Origin: Lewinellaceae bacterium
GTDB lineage: Bacteria; Bacteroidota; Bacteroidia; Chitinophagales; Saprospiraceae
Length of the DNA: 64,000 nt
NCBI GenBank assembly: GCA_020636105.1
Contig: JACJYL010000001.1
Location: 4,362,001 to 4,426,000, forward strand
Reading direction: 5' to 3'
Shown here: in pieces, positions 26,671-34,755 of the stretch
How the letters are laid out: every line of letters begins with the position of its first letter
Numbering within the stretch: position 1 is the stretch's first letter
Program-made: the position numbers and the translations under genes
The notes under the pieces: model-generated
Seen by the model: only the letters and a program-made list of their open reading frames with translations
Told to the model about the DNA's origin: nothing
Database searches by the model: none

Positions 26671-26890
26671 AACCTGCCTTCCGTCACGGCAGCAGGCAAG
26701 GTTTAAAACAAGTAACCGCAAAATTTAGAAGTGTTTGGGTCGTGGGTTAGGTGTTTTGCGACAAAAAATGACTTTTTCCAAAACCCAAACCTTTTGCCCA
26801 CTCACTTTTACACCTGCCTTCCTGCGTCAGCAGGCAGGTTTTAAATTCCTTGTTTTACACCTGCCTTCCTGCGTCAGCAGGCAGGTTTTA
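26671..26890. repeat. Cluster of a 38-base palindromic repeat
   Basis: Two identical 38-base copies (26806-26843 and 26853-26890) have 47-base spacing. A degenerate copy is at 26671-26704. Each contains CCTGCCTT...CAGCAGGCAGG and folds on itself. The same unit occurs as an inverted pair after glyA. Confidence 0.7.
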
Positions 26891-27090
26891 CATTTAAAAA
26901 ATATTTCAAATAATCAAAAAATTTCCAGTTCAGACAGTTTTTGAAAATTTGGGATGAACTCATGTTTTTTTTTGTCAGGATCAGGGTTTGTGGATTGGCG
27001 GATTTGGGGATGGTTTGGTAAGCAAGGAACTAAAAATACCAGGGAAGAGTTCTTTTAGCGAATGACTTTTTGTTTCCTACAAAATTAATT

Positions 27091-27639
27091 ATGAAATACA
27101 GTAACGAATGGCTGGATCACCAGATTCAAAATGGTCTCAGGCCGGAGTATATTTTCTTCTGGGGAGATAAGCCACAAAAAGATGGCAGTATTGGCAAATC
27201 GTGCTTCAGCCAGTGGTTTGACCGGGGTTTCACCTGGGAAGACATTACTTACCCTACCGCTGAACACTGGATGATGGCAGAAAAAGCCAGGCTCTTTGAG
27301 GATGAGGAAACCCTGGATAAAATACTCAGGTGCAAGTCTCCGGGGGAAGCCAAAAAACTGGGACGGGAGGTGCTGGGTTTTGAGGTGGAAAGCTGGAAAG
27401 GCAAGTGCGGCGATATCGTAATCAACGGGAATTACCTGAAATTCAAACAAAATAAGGATTTGAAGGCTTTTCTGATGGCAACCAAAGGAAAAATCCTCGT
27501 GGAGGCCAGTCCTTACGACAACATCTGGGGGATTGGCATGAAAAGCGGGGATGAGGGGATTGAGGATCCTAAAAACTGGAAGGGACTCAACCTGTTGGGA
27601 TATGCGCTGATGGAGGTGCGGGATCAGTTACTTACTTAA
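27091..27639 (+). CDS. NADAR-family (YbiA-like) N-glycosidase
   Basis: A 182-residue protein with the family blocks FFWG near the N-terminus, YPTAEHWMMAEKARLF in the middle and ASPYDNIWGIGM near the end. YbiA-type NADAR proteins hydrolyse N-glycosidic bonds; described substrates include damaged riboflavin intermediates and ADP-ribosylated bases or NAD-derived adducts. I choose the ATG at 27091 (MKYSNEW) over the TTG 21 bases upstream. It sits between the two convergent sulfur operons but has its own orientation and gap, so a link to sulfur metabolism is not implied. Confidence 0.85.
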   Translation: MKYSNEWLDHQIQNGLRPEYIFFWGDKPQKDGSIGKSCFSQWFDRGFTWEDITYPTAEHWMMAEKARLFEDEETLDKILRCKSPGEAKKLGREVLGFEVESWKGKCGDIVINGNYLKFKQNKDLKAFLMATKGKILVEASPYDNIWGIGMKSGDEGIEDPKNWKGLNLLGYALMEVRDQLLT

Positions 27640-27666
27640 CCGGATGTCCAGCAGCATTCATTAGAA

Positions 27667-27740
27667 AAAAATACCCCGAAAGTTACCGCCATTGTGGGTT
27701 GCTAAAAAATTGTAGCGCAACATGGAGGTAACTTTCAGGG
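27667..27740 (-). terminator. Long hairpin terminator of the minus-strand sulfur operon
   Basis: Arms CCCCGAAAGTTACC and GGTAACTTTCAGGG pair at 13 of 14 positions, and the interior also pairs partly. On the minus strand it runs into TATTTTTTT. It lies 73 bases past the DsrE2-like stop. Confidence 0.75.
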
Positions 27741-27812
27741 CAATCCTGAATTATCTAAAAGTAGTGATTGAGATTATTGGAAAAGGTTAGAAACCTTTCT
27801 TATTTTATTTGT

Positions 27813-28331
27813 TTAGATGAAAACGATCTGAGAACCTTCTTCCTGGGCTCTGGTATAAAAATCTCCGATTGTCAACACATCATCAATTTCATCCACCAGG
27901 TCAGATTTTTCCAAATGGAACATATCCATAGCCAGTTTACATGCCCAAAGTTTAGTACCTGAATCAGAAAGAATTTCAATAAACTCAGCTACGTCAGGCA
28001 GGTCAAGCTTTTCCATTTCTTTTTTCATCATTGAAGTGGCGAAGGCTTCCATGCCGGGCAGTCCACCGAGCATTGTAGGGATATGCATGGCCGGATTCCC
28101 GACGGTAGCCACGTGTAGTTTATTCATTCTTTCCTTGTTTACGGCTTCCAGTCCGAAGAAAGTGAAAAATATTTCCGCTTCAATACCTTCCATGCGGGCA
28201 CCATTGGCCATAACGAAACAAGCATAAGCAGAGTCGATGGTGGCTTTTGAGAGAATGAAACACATTCTTTTGATGTTCGGTTTCTTTTCTACTTTTTCAG
28301 TGACGGATTTTGAAATTGTTCCTGCTTCCAT
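27813..28331 (-). CDS. DsrE/DsrF-like family protein (DsrE2-type)
   Basis: A 172-residue protein of the DsrE2 group. Hydrophobic segments surround residues 30-60, and the conserved cysteine lies in LWACKLAMDMF (Cys131); other cysteines are at 24 and 38. Family members bind and transfer sulfane sulfur and are found with Sqr, TusA or rhodanese genes. It is the last gene of a four-gene minus-strand set, 91 bases after the TusE-like gene. I infer that it receives sulfur from the flavoprotein or TusE-like partner. Confidence 0.85.
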   Translation of the reverse strand: MEAGTISKSVTEKVEKKPNIKRMCFILSKATIDSAYACFVMANGARMEGIEAEIFFTFFGLEAVNKERMNKLHVATVGNPAMHIPTMLGGLPGMEAFATSMMKKEMEKLDLPDVAEFIEILSDSGTKLWACKLAMDMFHLEKSDLVDEIDDVLTIGDFYTRAQEEGSQIVFI

Positions 28332-28422
28332 GATATTACTTTTGAATATTTTTTTTAATTAATTAGAAAACACCTGATCATAATAATGTTGCTAACATTT
28401 TATCGTGGGTTCAAAACTGAAC

Positions 28423-28734
28423 TTAGACACAACTGGCAGGCTTAGGGATTCCGGCTATTTTGGTGGATAGTTTCAGAGGGCCCTTTGGAAATAATTCGTA
28501 AAGCTCCTTGATATCTACCACACCGCTTTGTTTGATCCTGCGGATAGACAGGGCCACCTCATTTTTGTACTGGTCCTGGAGGTAATTGATGACCGCCCAG
28601 TGCCTGTCTGTCATTTCTATGCCTTCTTCTGCAGCGATACTTTCTGCAACTGTTTTATCCCATTGACTCAGATCAGTGAGGTATCCTTCTTCGTTAACAT
28701 CGACGGATTTTCCATTATAAGTTTTAACTGCCAT
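28423..28734 (-). CDS. TusE/DsrC/DsvC-family sulfur carrier, single-cysteine type
   Basis: A 103-residue protein with the DsrC fold. Its C-terminal arm reads KIAGIPKPASCV, so the conserved penultimate cysteine (Cys102) is present. The second cysteine of true DsrC, ten residues earlier, is replaced by Thr. That matches TusE-like rather than dissimilatory DsrC, and no dsrAB genes are in the window. It would carry persulfide on the swinging C-terminal arm. It lies between DUF1641 (48 bases upstream) and DsrE2. Confidence 0.9.
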   Translation of the reverse strand: MAVKTYNGKSVDVNEEGYLTDLSQWDKTVAESIAAEEGIEMTDRHWAVINYLQDQYKNEVALSIRRIKQSGVVDIKELYELFPKGPLKLSTKIAGIPKPASCV

Positions 28735-28782
28735 GATGATAATTATTTAATTGAATAATAGAGGCTTGATATTGCCCGATTT

Positions 28783-29475
28783 TTAATTGTTTACTTCTTG
28801 TTTTGATAAACTCTTGAGGAAGGTGATCATAAAACCAATTCCTTTTTTCAATTCCGGGGATCTCATTTCTTTCATCGCTTTCCACAAAGAGTATTCCGGA
28901 ATATTTTCCATATCCATATGCTGGTAGATGGTGATCGCATTATTCATGGCCTTGAGCATGTTGGGTTGGGTTAAATTTTTAACCGTATCCAGAATGGTAA
29001 TCACATTATCCGCCAGTAAATTAATGTCTTCTTTAGAGTAGGTTGTAACAACTTTGTCCACGATCTTTCCGCTTTCTCTCATGAATTCGAAATATCCTTT
29101 TCGTTCTAATTCATGGAGATAACCAATGCTTGTCAGGCCCACGTCCTGAATGATAGGGCCTACGTCTTTTATGAAATCATTCGCACTTTCAATAGCTTCA
29201 AAAAGCTCATAAAAAGTTTTGATGTTTCTCAGCACTTTAAACCCTAACCCGGCAAGAGCTTCAGTATCCAGTTCGACGCCTGCTTTGTCCAGTTCCACTA
29301 CGGCAGTCTTAAACATATCATTGCCGATGATGGATAAGTCTTTGACCAAATCCTCCGTCTCTTCCCTTTTTTGCTGCTGGAGTTTCATGCCCTCCAGCAA
29401 CAGGTCGAGCTTTTGATTGATCGCGTCTATCTGCCCCTGAATTTGCTGATCGTCTTTTTTATTGATAATTTCCAT
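28783..29475 (-). CDS. DUF1641 family protein
   Basis: A 230-residue helical protein. Its N-terminal 40 residues form a coiled coil (IQGQIDAINQKLDLLLEGMKL), and the DUF1641 signature follows (TSIGYLHELERKGYFEFM; ITIYQHMD). The family is frequently encoded beside sulfide:quinone oxidoreductase and DsrE-type genes, but its biochemical role is unknown. It begins 34 bases downstream of the flavoprotein gene in the same direction, consistent with a shared transcript. Confidence 0.85.
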   Translation of the reverse strand: MEIINKKDDQQIQGQIDAINQKLDLLLEGMKLQQQKREETEDLVKDLSIIGNDMFKTAVVELDKAGVELDTEALAGLGFKVLRNIKTFYELFEAIESANDFIKDVGPIIQDVGLTSIGYLHELERKGYFEFMRESGKIVDKVVTTYSKEDINLLADNVITILDTVKNLTQPNMLKAMNNAITIYQHMDMENIPEYSLWKAMKEMRSPELKKGIGFMITFLKSLSKQEVNN

Positions 29476-29508
29476 TTACCGTCGATTTAGATTAAAATAA
29501 AAGTGACT

Positions 29509-30738
29509 TTACATGGTTTTGCCGGCCATGGTCATCTTGGAATCAATAGGCATTTCTTTACCTTTCAGCAGAATGTGCCAGTAAATCCAGCGGAACATCA
29601 ACTTTCCATAGTGATTCATCCTGGATTCTTTCAACAAGGCGAAAGGCCCGATACCGGGAAATGGAAAATGGCCAGGGAGAGGTTCTGTATCGTAGTTGAA
29701 ATCGATCAATGCCCCTTTACCATGACCTGTCTCTATATAACAATTGGAGTGTCCGTCAAAAGAAGCCGTATAAGGTCTGCCCTCGATGGCGCACAAAAGA
29801 TTTTCATAAAGCACTTCTGCTGCGAAGTGGACTACTGACCCTGCCTTGGAGGTTGGAATGTTTGCCGCATCACCCAATACGAAAATATTTTCGTATTCCT
29901 TGGACTGGAGGGAGTTTTTGTCGGTAGGCACGAAACGCATTTCATCTCCTAAACCGCTTCGCTCAATCATATCGTCCCCCATATTCGTAGGCACCGATAC
30001 CAAACAGTCAAAAGGCACTTCCTGGTCAGCGTAATCGCGGATGAGCATGTTTTCGTTATCTACTTCTGCGATATTAAAATCGGCAACGATATTGATGTTT
30101 TTCTCCGTCATCAGACTTCCCAGCATCTTTGAAGCTTTGGGTTTGGTGAATGCACCGCCCAAAGGCGTGACATAGGTGATATCCACCTTGTCTCTCATGC
30201 CCCTTTCGGTAAAAAATGCATCGGCGAAGAATAAAAATTCAAGGGGAGCGACAGGACATTTGATGGGCATTTCTACCACATTGACCACCAGTTTACCGCC
30301 TTGCCATGTTTTGAAAAAATTGGCCAAAGCAAGAGCGCCTTCGATGGTGTAGAAGTCAAATACTTTTTTATACCAAAGTTCTCCTTTCAGGCCAGGTGTT
30401 TCTTCCGGATTAGTTTTGGTTCCTGTGGCAATAATCAAATAGTCATAGTTGATCACCTTTCCGTCTTCAAGCGCCACTTTGCTTTCTTTAGGTAAGATTT
30501 TATCAATGCCGGAAAAAATGATATCCACCCCTGGAGGGATGAAATTGCTTTTTGGTTTGATCACATCTTCTTTGGTGTACATACCGAAGGGGATAAAAAG
30601 AAATCCCGGCTGGTAGTAATGTGTTCTGTATTGATCGACAATAGTGATTTTCCAATCGGCCCTGTCGAGTGCTTTTCTCATTTTATTGGCCATGATCGTG
30701 CCGCCGGTTCCCGCTCCTAATATCAGTAGATGCTTCAT
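29509..30738 (-). CDS. Sulfide:quinone oxidoreductase / FCSD-family flavoprotein
   Basis: A 409-residue pyridine-nucleotide-disulfide fold protein. The FAD motif LILGAGTGGTIMAN is at the N-terminus and the second FAD block NIFVLGDAANIPTSKAG near residue 285. Two cysteines occur where SQRs carry their redox pair: Cys161 (MPIKCPVAPLE) and Cys333 (SNCYIETG). It probably oxidises sulfide to polysulfide and reduces quinone at the membrane surface. I choose the start MKHLLIL at 30738 over an upstream in-frame ATG at 30792. It heads the sqr / DUF1641 / tusE-like / dsrE2 operon. Confidence 0.87.
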   Translation of the reverse strand: MKHLLILGAGTGGTIMANKMRKALDRADWKITIVDQYRTHYYQPGFLFIPFGMYTKEDVIKPKSNFIPPGVDIIFSGIDKILPKESKVALEDGKVINYDYLIIATGTKTNPEETPGLKGELWYKKVFDFYTIEGALALANFFKTWQGGKLVVNVVEMPIKCPVAPLEFLFFADAFFTERGMRDKVDITYVTPLGGAFTKPKASKMLGSLMTEKNINIVADFNIAEVDNENMLIRDYADQEVPFDCLVSVPTNMGDDMIERSGLGDEMRFVPTDKNSLQSKEYENIFVLGDAANIPTSKAGSVVHFAAEVLYENLLCAIEGRPYTASFDGHSNCYIETGHGKGALIDFNYDTEPLPGHFPFPGIGPFALLKESRMNHYGKLMFRWIYWHILLKGKEMPIDSKMTMAGKTM

Positions 30739-31237
30739 AATCTGTTTAGCTGTCTTGTTAATGAATGGTTGGAAATCACTACAAATGTACACATGATAAA
30801 ATTTTCATCTATTGACATATATCAGAGGTGTTAAGTGATATTGATCACTAAAGACATTGATTTAGGCAGTAAAAAGAGCCGATTAGGCTTTTTGGATCGG
30901 TTTTGACCGATCCGGAAAGGCAATACAACATTAATGAACAAAAGAAGCTTTTGTCTGGTATCTGAAAAACAGCATGAAAAGGGTAGGTCAGGAGTGTCCC
31001 TTCACTACAATCTTGAGTATTTTTAAGTTCAACACAAAAAAACGCCAAATTTGAAAGGGCACGAAATTCCTCCAGAACAAAGTTCTTTTGGTAGGCATCG
31101 GAGGATAGTATTGATCGGTATATCTTTTTTTCTTTGTTTTGCTCATGATGCTTTGATGCTGTACTATTTTGATACTAAGATGTTATGAAAAATCACTACC
31201 AATTTTACACTCTCCCCTATGTCCCTGTTCCCCTTAC
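30739..31237. other. Intergenic stretch between two SQR-type genes
   Basis: About 500 bases hold the leader of the downstream operon with an FNR/CRP-like palindrome. I find no gene, and no terminator is obvious for the second SQR gene that ends at 31238. The open frame at 30848-31048 is not protein-like. Confidence 0.45.
30834..30849. promoter_or_regulatory. FNR/CRP-like palindrome upstream of the sqr operon
   Basis: AGTGATATTGATCACT contains perfect GTGAT-N4-ATCAC symmetry, close to the FNR consensus TTGAT-N4-ATCAA. It lies 96 bases before the predicted ATG of the SQR gene. This would suit oxygen- or redox-responsive control, which is inference. Confidence 0.45.
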
Positions 31238-32695
31238 TTATTCCGGCAATAACCACCAAAACGGTCTTCCTTTTGCCTTGTACAAAAACATATAATGCAT
31301 AAACCATTTCATCCAGTGCCCGGCAAGTCCCGGTTCTCCAACCGTATTCTTTATGTCTCTTCCCCATTCAGGGTATTTGTCCCAATCCGGCACCACCGGG
31401 TTGACGGTCATGGTGGCCGCAGTACCTTTGGTCATGCCGAATCCGGCAGAGACGATACAGGCGGCGCCCATTCGGCCCATTGACGCTTTGTGTTTGATCA
31501 GCGGTTTGTCCGATTTGATCCATTCGGCAATGTTATCGGCAATCACTTTTCCAATCACCCCGGAAGGCATTCCTGTTCGTGGAGGTGCCGGGAAAATGGG
31601 ATTGCCGTTCTCACTTTTCATCGGTTTTGAAATGGAGTGTGGGGGTGCGAATGCGATACCTGCAGCAAAAATATTCGGGTAGTCCTGGTTCTGATAGGTT
31701 TCCGGCCAGTCCTGTATGGTCCATTCGTCATACGGTTTTCCGGAATAATCAGCATCCACTTTCATGAAACCGTTTGCTGCGAAGAGTTTGTCAGTGATGT
31801 CAGCTCCGGCATTATCGTAAGCTTTAAAACCGTGGCCACTAAAGGCAGGGATGAGCATGGCAAAATCAAAATGCTGGGTGTGGAATTTTCCGTCGAGCGT
31901 TTCATAATGGATTTTCCCTTCCTCCACTTTGGTGACCGCTGCCCTTTTGATCCAGCTTATGTTACGCTCATTAAAATAGGATTCTGTAAATATTTTGGTT
32001 GAGGTGACGTACCCTCCTTTTTTAATAAAAGCGCCGCCCATTCCAAAATCGCCGAGTTCGTATTCGTTGGAAATCCAGATGACTTCCGCCAAATCCTCGA
32101 GGCCACGACGCTTAATCTCAAAATCAACATTCAGGATGTATTCAAAAGCTGCTCCCTGACAGGTGGAAGTCCCGTGTCCCGTCCCGATCAGGAAGGTCTG
32201 TTTTTCGCCCTTTTCCATTTTGGCCAGCACCTGCTGCAACCGTTGCCAGGCTTCGGCCGCATGGGTATAGGAACAAACAGAAACGCAGTGTTTACCAGGT
32301 TCCAGCCCTTCCGTAGCTTCGAAATTTAATTTGGGGCCGGTAGCGTTGATGAGAAAATCATATTCAACCTTCTCTACCTCTCCTTTTCTATCCCCGGCAA
32401 CGTATTCTACCGTAACGAATCCGGTCTTTTGGTCCCCTTTCCCTTCCGGGTAAAAGTCCATGACCTTGGCCTGTTTATAACTCACGCCCCACTTTTTATA
32501 TAACGGCGCGAGTTCAAACCTAACCTGATCAATGTTCATCCGGCCTACCCCCACCCAAATATTGGAAGGAATCCAGTGGTAATAAGAATTTGGGGAGACC
32601 ATCACCAATTCATGTTCCTTTCCTAACTGCCGCCGGAGATAAGCGATGGCAGTATGACCTGAAATTCCCGCTCCGAGGACAACCACTTTTGACAT
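31238..32695 (-). CDS. Second sulfide:quinone oxidoreductase-like flavoprotein
   Basis: A 485-residue FAD protein from a different SQR subgroup. FAD motif VVVLGAGISGHTAI is at residues 4-17. Candidate redox cysteines are Cys137/Cys141 (HCVSVCSYTH), Cys179 (STCQGAAFE) and Cys413 (GAACIVSAG), matching the three-cysteine pattern of archaeal-type and bacterial SQRs. The C-terminal 40 residues (HWMKWFMHYMFLYKAKG) are amphipathic and suit monotopic membrane association. The ATG start at 32695 is preferred to a TTG 27 bases upstream. It diverges from the multihaem cytochrome gene, which begins about 150 bases away. Confidence 0.87.
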   Translation of the reverse strand: MSKVVVLGAGISGHTAIAYLRRQLGKEHELVMVSPNSYYHWIPSNIWVGVGRMNIDQVRFELAPLYKKWGVSYKQAKVMDFYPEGKGDQKTGFVTVEYVAGDRKGEVEKVEYDFLINATGPKLNFEATEGLEPGKHCVSVCSYTHAAEAWQRLQQVLAKMEKGEKQTFLIGTGHGTSTCQGAAFEYILNVDFEIKRRGLEDLAEVIWISNEYELGDFGMGGAFIKKGGYVTSTKIFTESYFNERNISWIKRAAVTKVEEGKIHYETLDGKFHTQHFDFAMLIPAFSGHGFKAYDNAGADITDKLFAANGFMKVDADYSGKPYDEWTIQDWPETYQNQDYPNIFAAGIAFAPPHSISKPMKSENGNPIFPAPPRTGMPSGVIGKVIADNIAEWIKSDKPLIKHKASMGRMGAACIVSAGFGMTKGTAATMTVNPVVPDWDKYPEWGRDIKNTVGEPGLAGHWMKWFMHYMFLYKAKGRPFWWLLPE

Positions 32696-32842
32696 ATTCC
32701 TGTTGTTTTTGTTGCCTGTCAAAGATATGGAAAATAATTAAATAAACATATATATGAACATATTTTCATGTTATTTAAAAACCTTCTTCTCTTATGATGG
32801 TGATTATGGGTAAATCGCCTTATTTTTACAAAAAAAAGCACC

Positions 32843-34726
32843 ATGCCGATTTTTGTTTATTCCTTTCTGAAAAAAAAATCTGCCCCCATCTTCCTGCTGA
32901 CCATCGTTACTCTTTTAGCATGGCAATGCACGAGGAAAGACCAACAGCCGAAAGTGGTGAAAGATTATGTCATCATAAAAAATGAAGGAAAGGAAACCTG
33001 TCTGAATTGCCATGCCGAAATGACCGGTTTTTCTCCTGCTCACGATCCCCAAAAAATAGGCTGTGCCTCCTGTCATCTGGGCAATCCCAATGCGGAAGAG
33101 GAGGAGGCCTCCCATGAAGGGATGATCCTTATCCCCGGAAACGTGGCTACTGCGAATTTATCCTGTGGCACCACAGATTGCCACCCGGGCATTCCTCAGC
33201 GTATCGAACTGTCGCTCATGAATACGATGAGCGGGATCATCACCATTGATAAATATGCCTTTGGAGAATCTGAAACTTTTGATGCCCATCATCATGTTAA
33301 AGACCTGGGCAATTCCGCAGCGGATACGCATTTGCGAAGTTTATGCGTATCCTGTCATTTAGGTCGCGAAAAATTAGCTTCCGAACCGGTAAGCGAAAGT
33401 TCCCGCGGCGGAGGGTGTAATGCCTGCCACCTTAATTACAGTAAACAGGCGGAAGCATCCCTTGCCGAATATCGTGACGGAAAAGGGTTGAAGGTGCATG
33501 CGGCGCTGAATATGCAGATATCCAACGATCATTGCTTTGGGTGCCACAGCCGGTCGGGCCGGATTTCTACCAGTTACGAGGGCTGGCATGAAACCCGTTA
33601 TACAGATGCCGAAGTGAAGGGCAAGCCAGGTTTTCGCAAACTGGAAGACGGGCGTAATTTTCAATACATAACCGAAGATGTACATCATACCTTCGGCCTG
33701 GAGTGTATTGATTGTCATAATGCAGGAGAAGTGATGGGGGATGGCATCGAATATATGCACAGCGAGGAAGCGGTGCGGGTGCGTTGTCAGGATTGTCATT
33801 TCAACCAGGCGCCCGAAGTGATCCCTTTTAAATCTCTTGATGCGGAATCCAAAAAGATCATCGCCCTGCGATCCACCTTGTCCGAATTGGAAAGGTTTGT
33901 CAAAGGCGAAAAGGCAGAGGAAGCCATGATCAATGTATCGGTTGATGGTGCGGGCAAGGCCTTTTTTATCAGTAAGAATTCCGGAAAGCGGCTGCAATTA
34001 ACCCCTCCCGCTGAAATATGCACCCGGGGCACGGCTCATGACGCACTCACGTGCAGCGCCTGTCATACTTCCTGGACGCCCCAATGCATCGGTTGCCATA
34101 ATAGCTACGAACCCCAAACCCAAAGTTATGATCTACTGGATCGGAAAATGGTGGACGGCAAATGGATCGAACACCTTGGCGAATTTTTTGCAGAATCTCC
34201 TACGCTCGGCATTGTGGAAAATGAAGAAGGTCGCCGCGTAAAAACATTCGTCCCCGGTATGATCATGACCATTGATGAGGCTGAATTTCCGCAAGAGAAA
34301 GAGGATGGAGGATTTTCCTTCTATCGGCTTTTTGCTCCCCTGGAAGCCCACACTACAGTGAAAGCAGGTCGGGATTGCAAAAGTTGCCACAACAATCCGC
34401 TGGCCATAGGGTACGGGCGGGGAGCCTTAAATTATTTGGTCAATGGACAAAAAGGAACCTGGCAGTTCGTAGCCGATTATGCGGATGAGGATCACGACAA
34501 CCTGCCCCAGGATGCGTGGGTGGGATTTCTTGAATTGCCCAAAAGCACCCCGGCTACAAGGGGTAATGCCCGGCCATTTACCCCGGAAGAGCAAAAACGC
34601 ATCCTGACTGTCGGAGCCTGCCTGACCTGTCACAAAGATAATGCTCCGGTCATGCAGCAGGGACTTGATGATTTTGATGCGCTGCTGAAGCGGGTGAGTA
34701 AACAGTGTGTATTGCCGGAATTTTGA
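32843..34726 (+). CDS. Multihaem c-type cytochrome with twelve haem-binding motifs
   Basis: A 627-residue exported protein with an N-terminal hydrophobic segment ending at Cys29 (LLAWQC), so it may be a lipoprotein. There are eleven CXXCH motifs, starting at residues 53, 74, 168, 192, 231, 288, 315, 404, 415, 512 and 593. One CX4CH motif (CGTTDCH) is at 108-114. Spacing includes a tight pair (404 and 415) and long haem-free stretches of about 80-100 residues. It is probably a periplasmic or outer-surface electron carrier or reductase. The divergent SQR gene and upstream Mo complex suggest sulfur respiration or oxidation. Exact family is not recognised. Confidence 0.88.
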   Translation: MPIFVYSFLKKKSAPIFLLTIVTLLAWQCTRKDQQPKVVKDYVIIKNEGKETCLNCHAEMTGFSPAHDPQKIGCASCHLGNPNAEEEEASHEGMILIPGNVATANLSCGTTDCHPGIPQRIELSLMNTMSGIITIDKYAFGESETFDAHHHVKDLGNSAADTHLRSLCVSCHLGREKLASEPVSESSRGGGCNACHLNYSKQAEASLAEYRDGKGLKVHAALNMQISNDHCFGCHSRSGRISTSYEGWHETRYTDAEVKGKPGFRKLEDGRNFQYITEDVHHTFGLECIDCHNAGEVMGDGIEYMHSEEAVRVRCQDCHFNQAPEVIPFKSLDAESKKIIALRSTLSELERFVKGEKAEEAMINVSVDGAGKAFFISKNSGKRLQLTPPAEICTRGTAHDALTCSACHTSWTPQCIGCHNSYEPQTQSYDLLDRKMVDGKWIEHLGEFFAESPTLGIVENEEGRRVKTFVPGMIMTIDEAEFPQEKEDGGFSFYRLFAPLEAHTTVKAGRDCKSCHNNPLAIGYGRGALNYLVNGQKGTWQFVADYADEDHDNLPQDAWVGFLELPKSTPATRGNARPFTPEEQKRILTVGACLTCHKDNAPVMQQGLDDFDALLKRVSKQCVLPEF

Positions 34727-34755
34727 GGGTTGATTTTTTGTGCCTCCATTCTCTA

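Larger units (their letters stand above)
26466..27090. other. Intergenic stretch with terminator and repeats
   Basis: This gap holds the operon terminator at 26607 and three copies of the GC-rich palindromic repeat. The open frame at 26735-26944 runs through the repeats and is not protein-like. I see no gene. Confidence 0.5.

Noticed and set aside
28423..28734. Dissimilatory DsrC (sulfite reductase partner)
   Set aside because: The second C-terminal Cys is replaced by Thr and no dsrAB genes are in the window, so a TusE-like carrier fits better.
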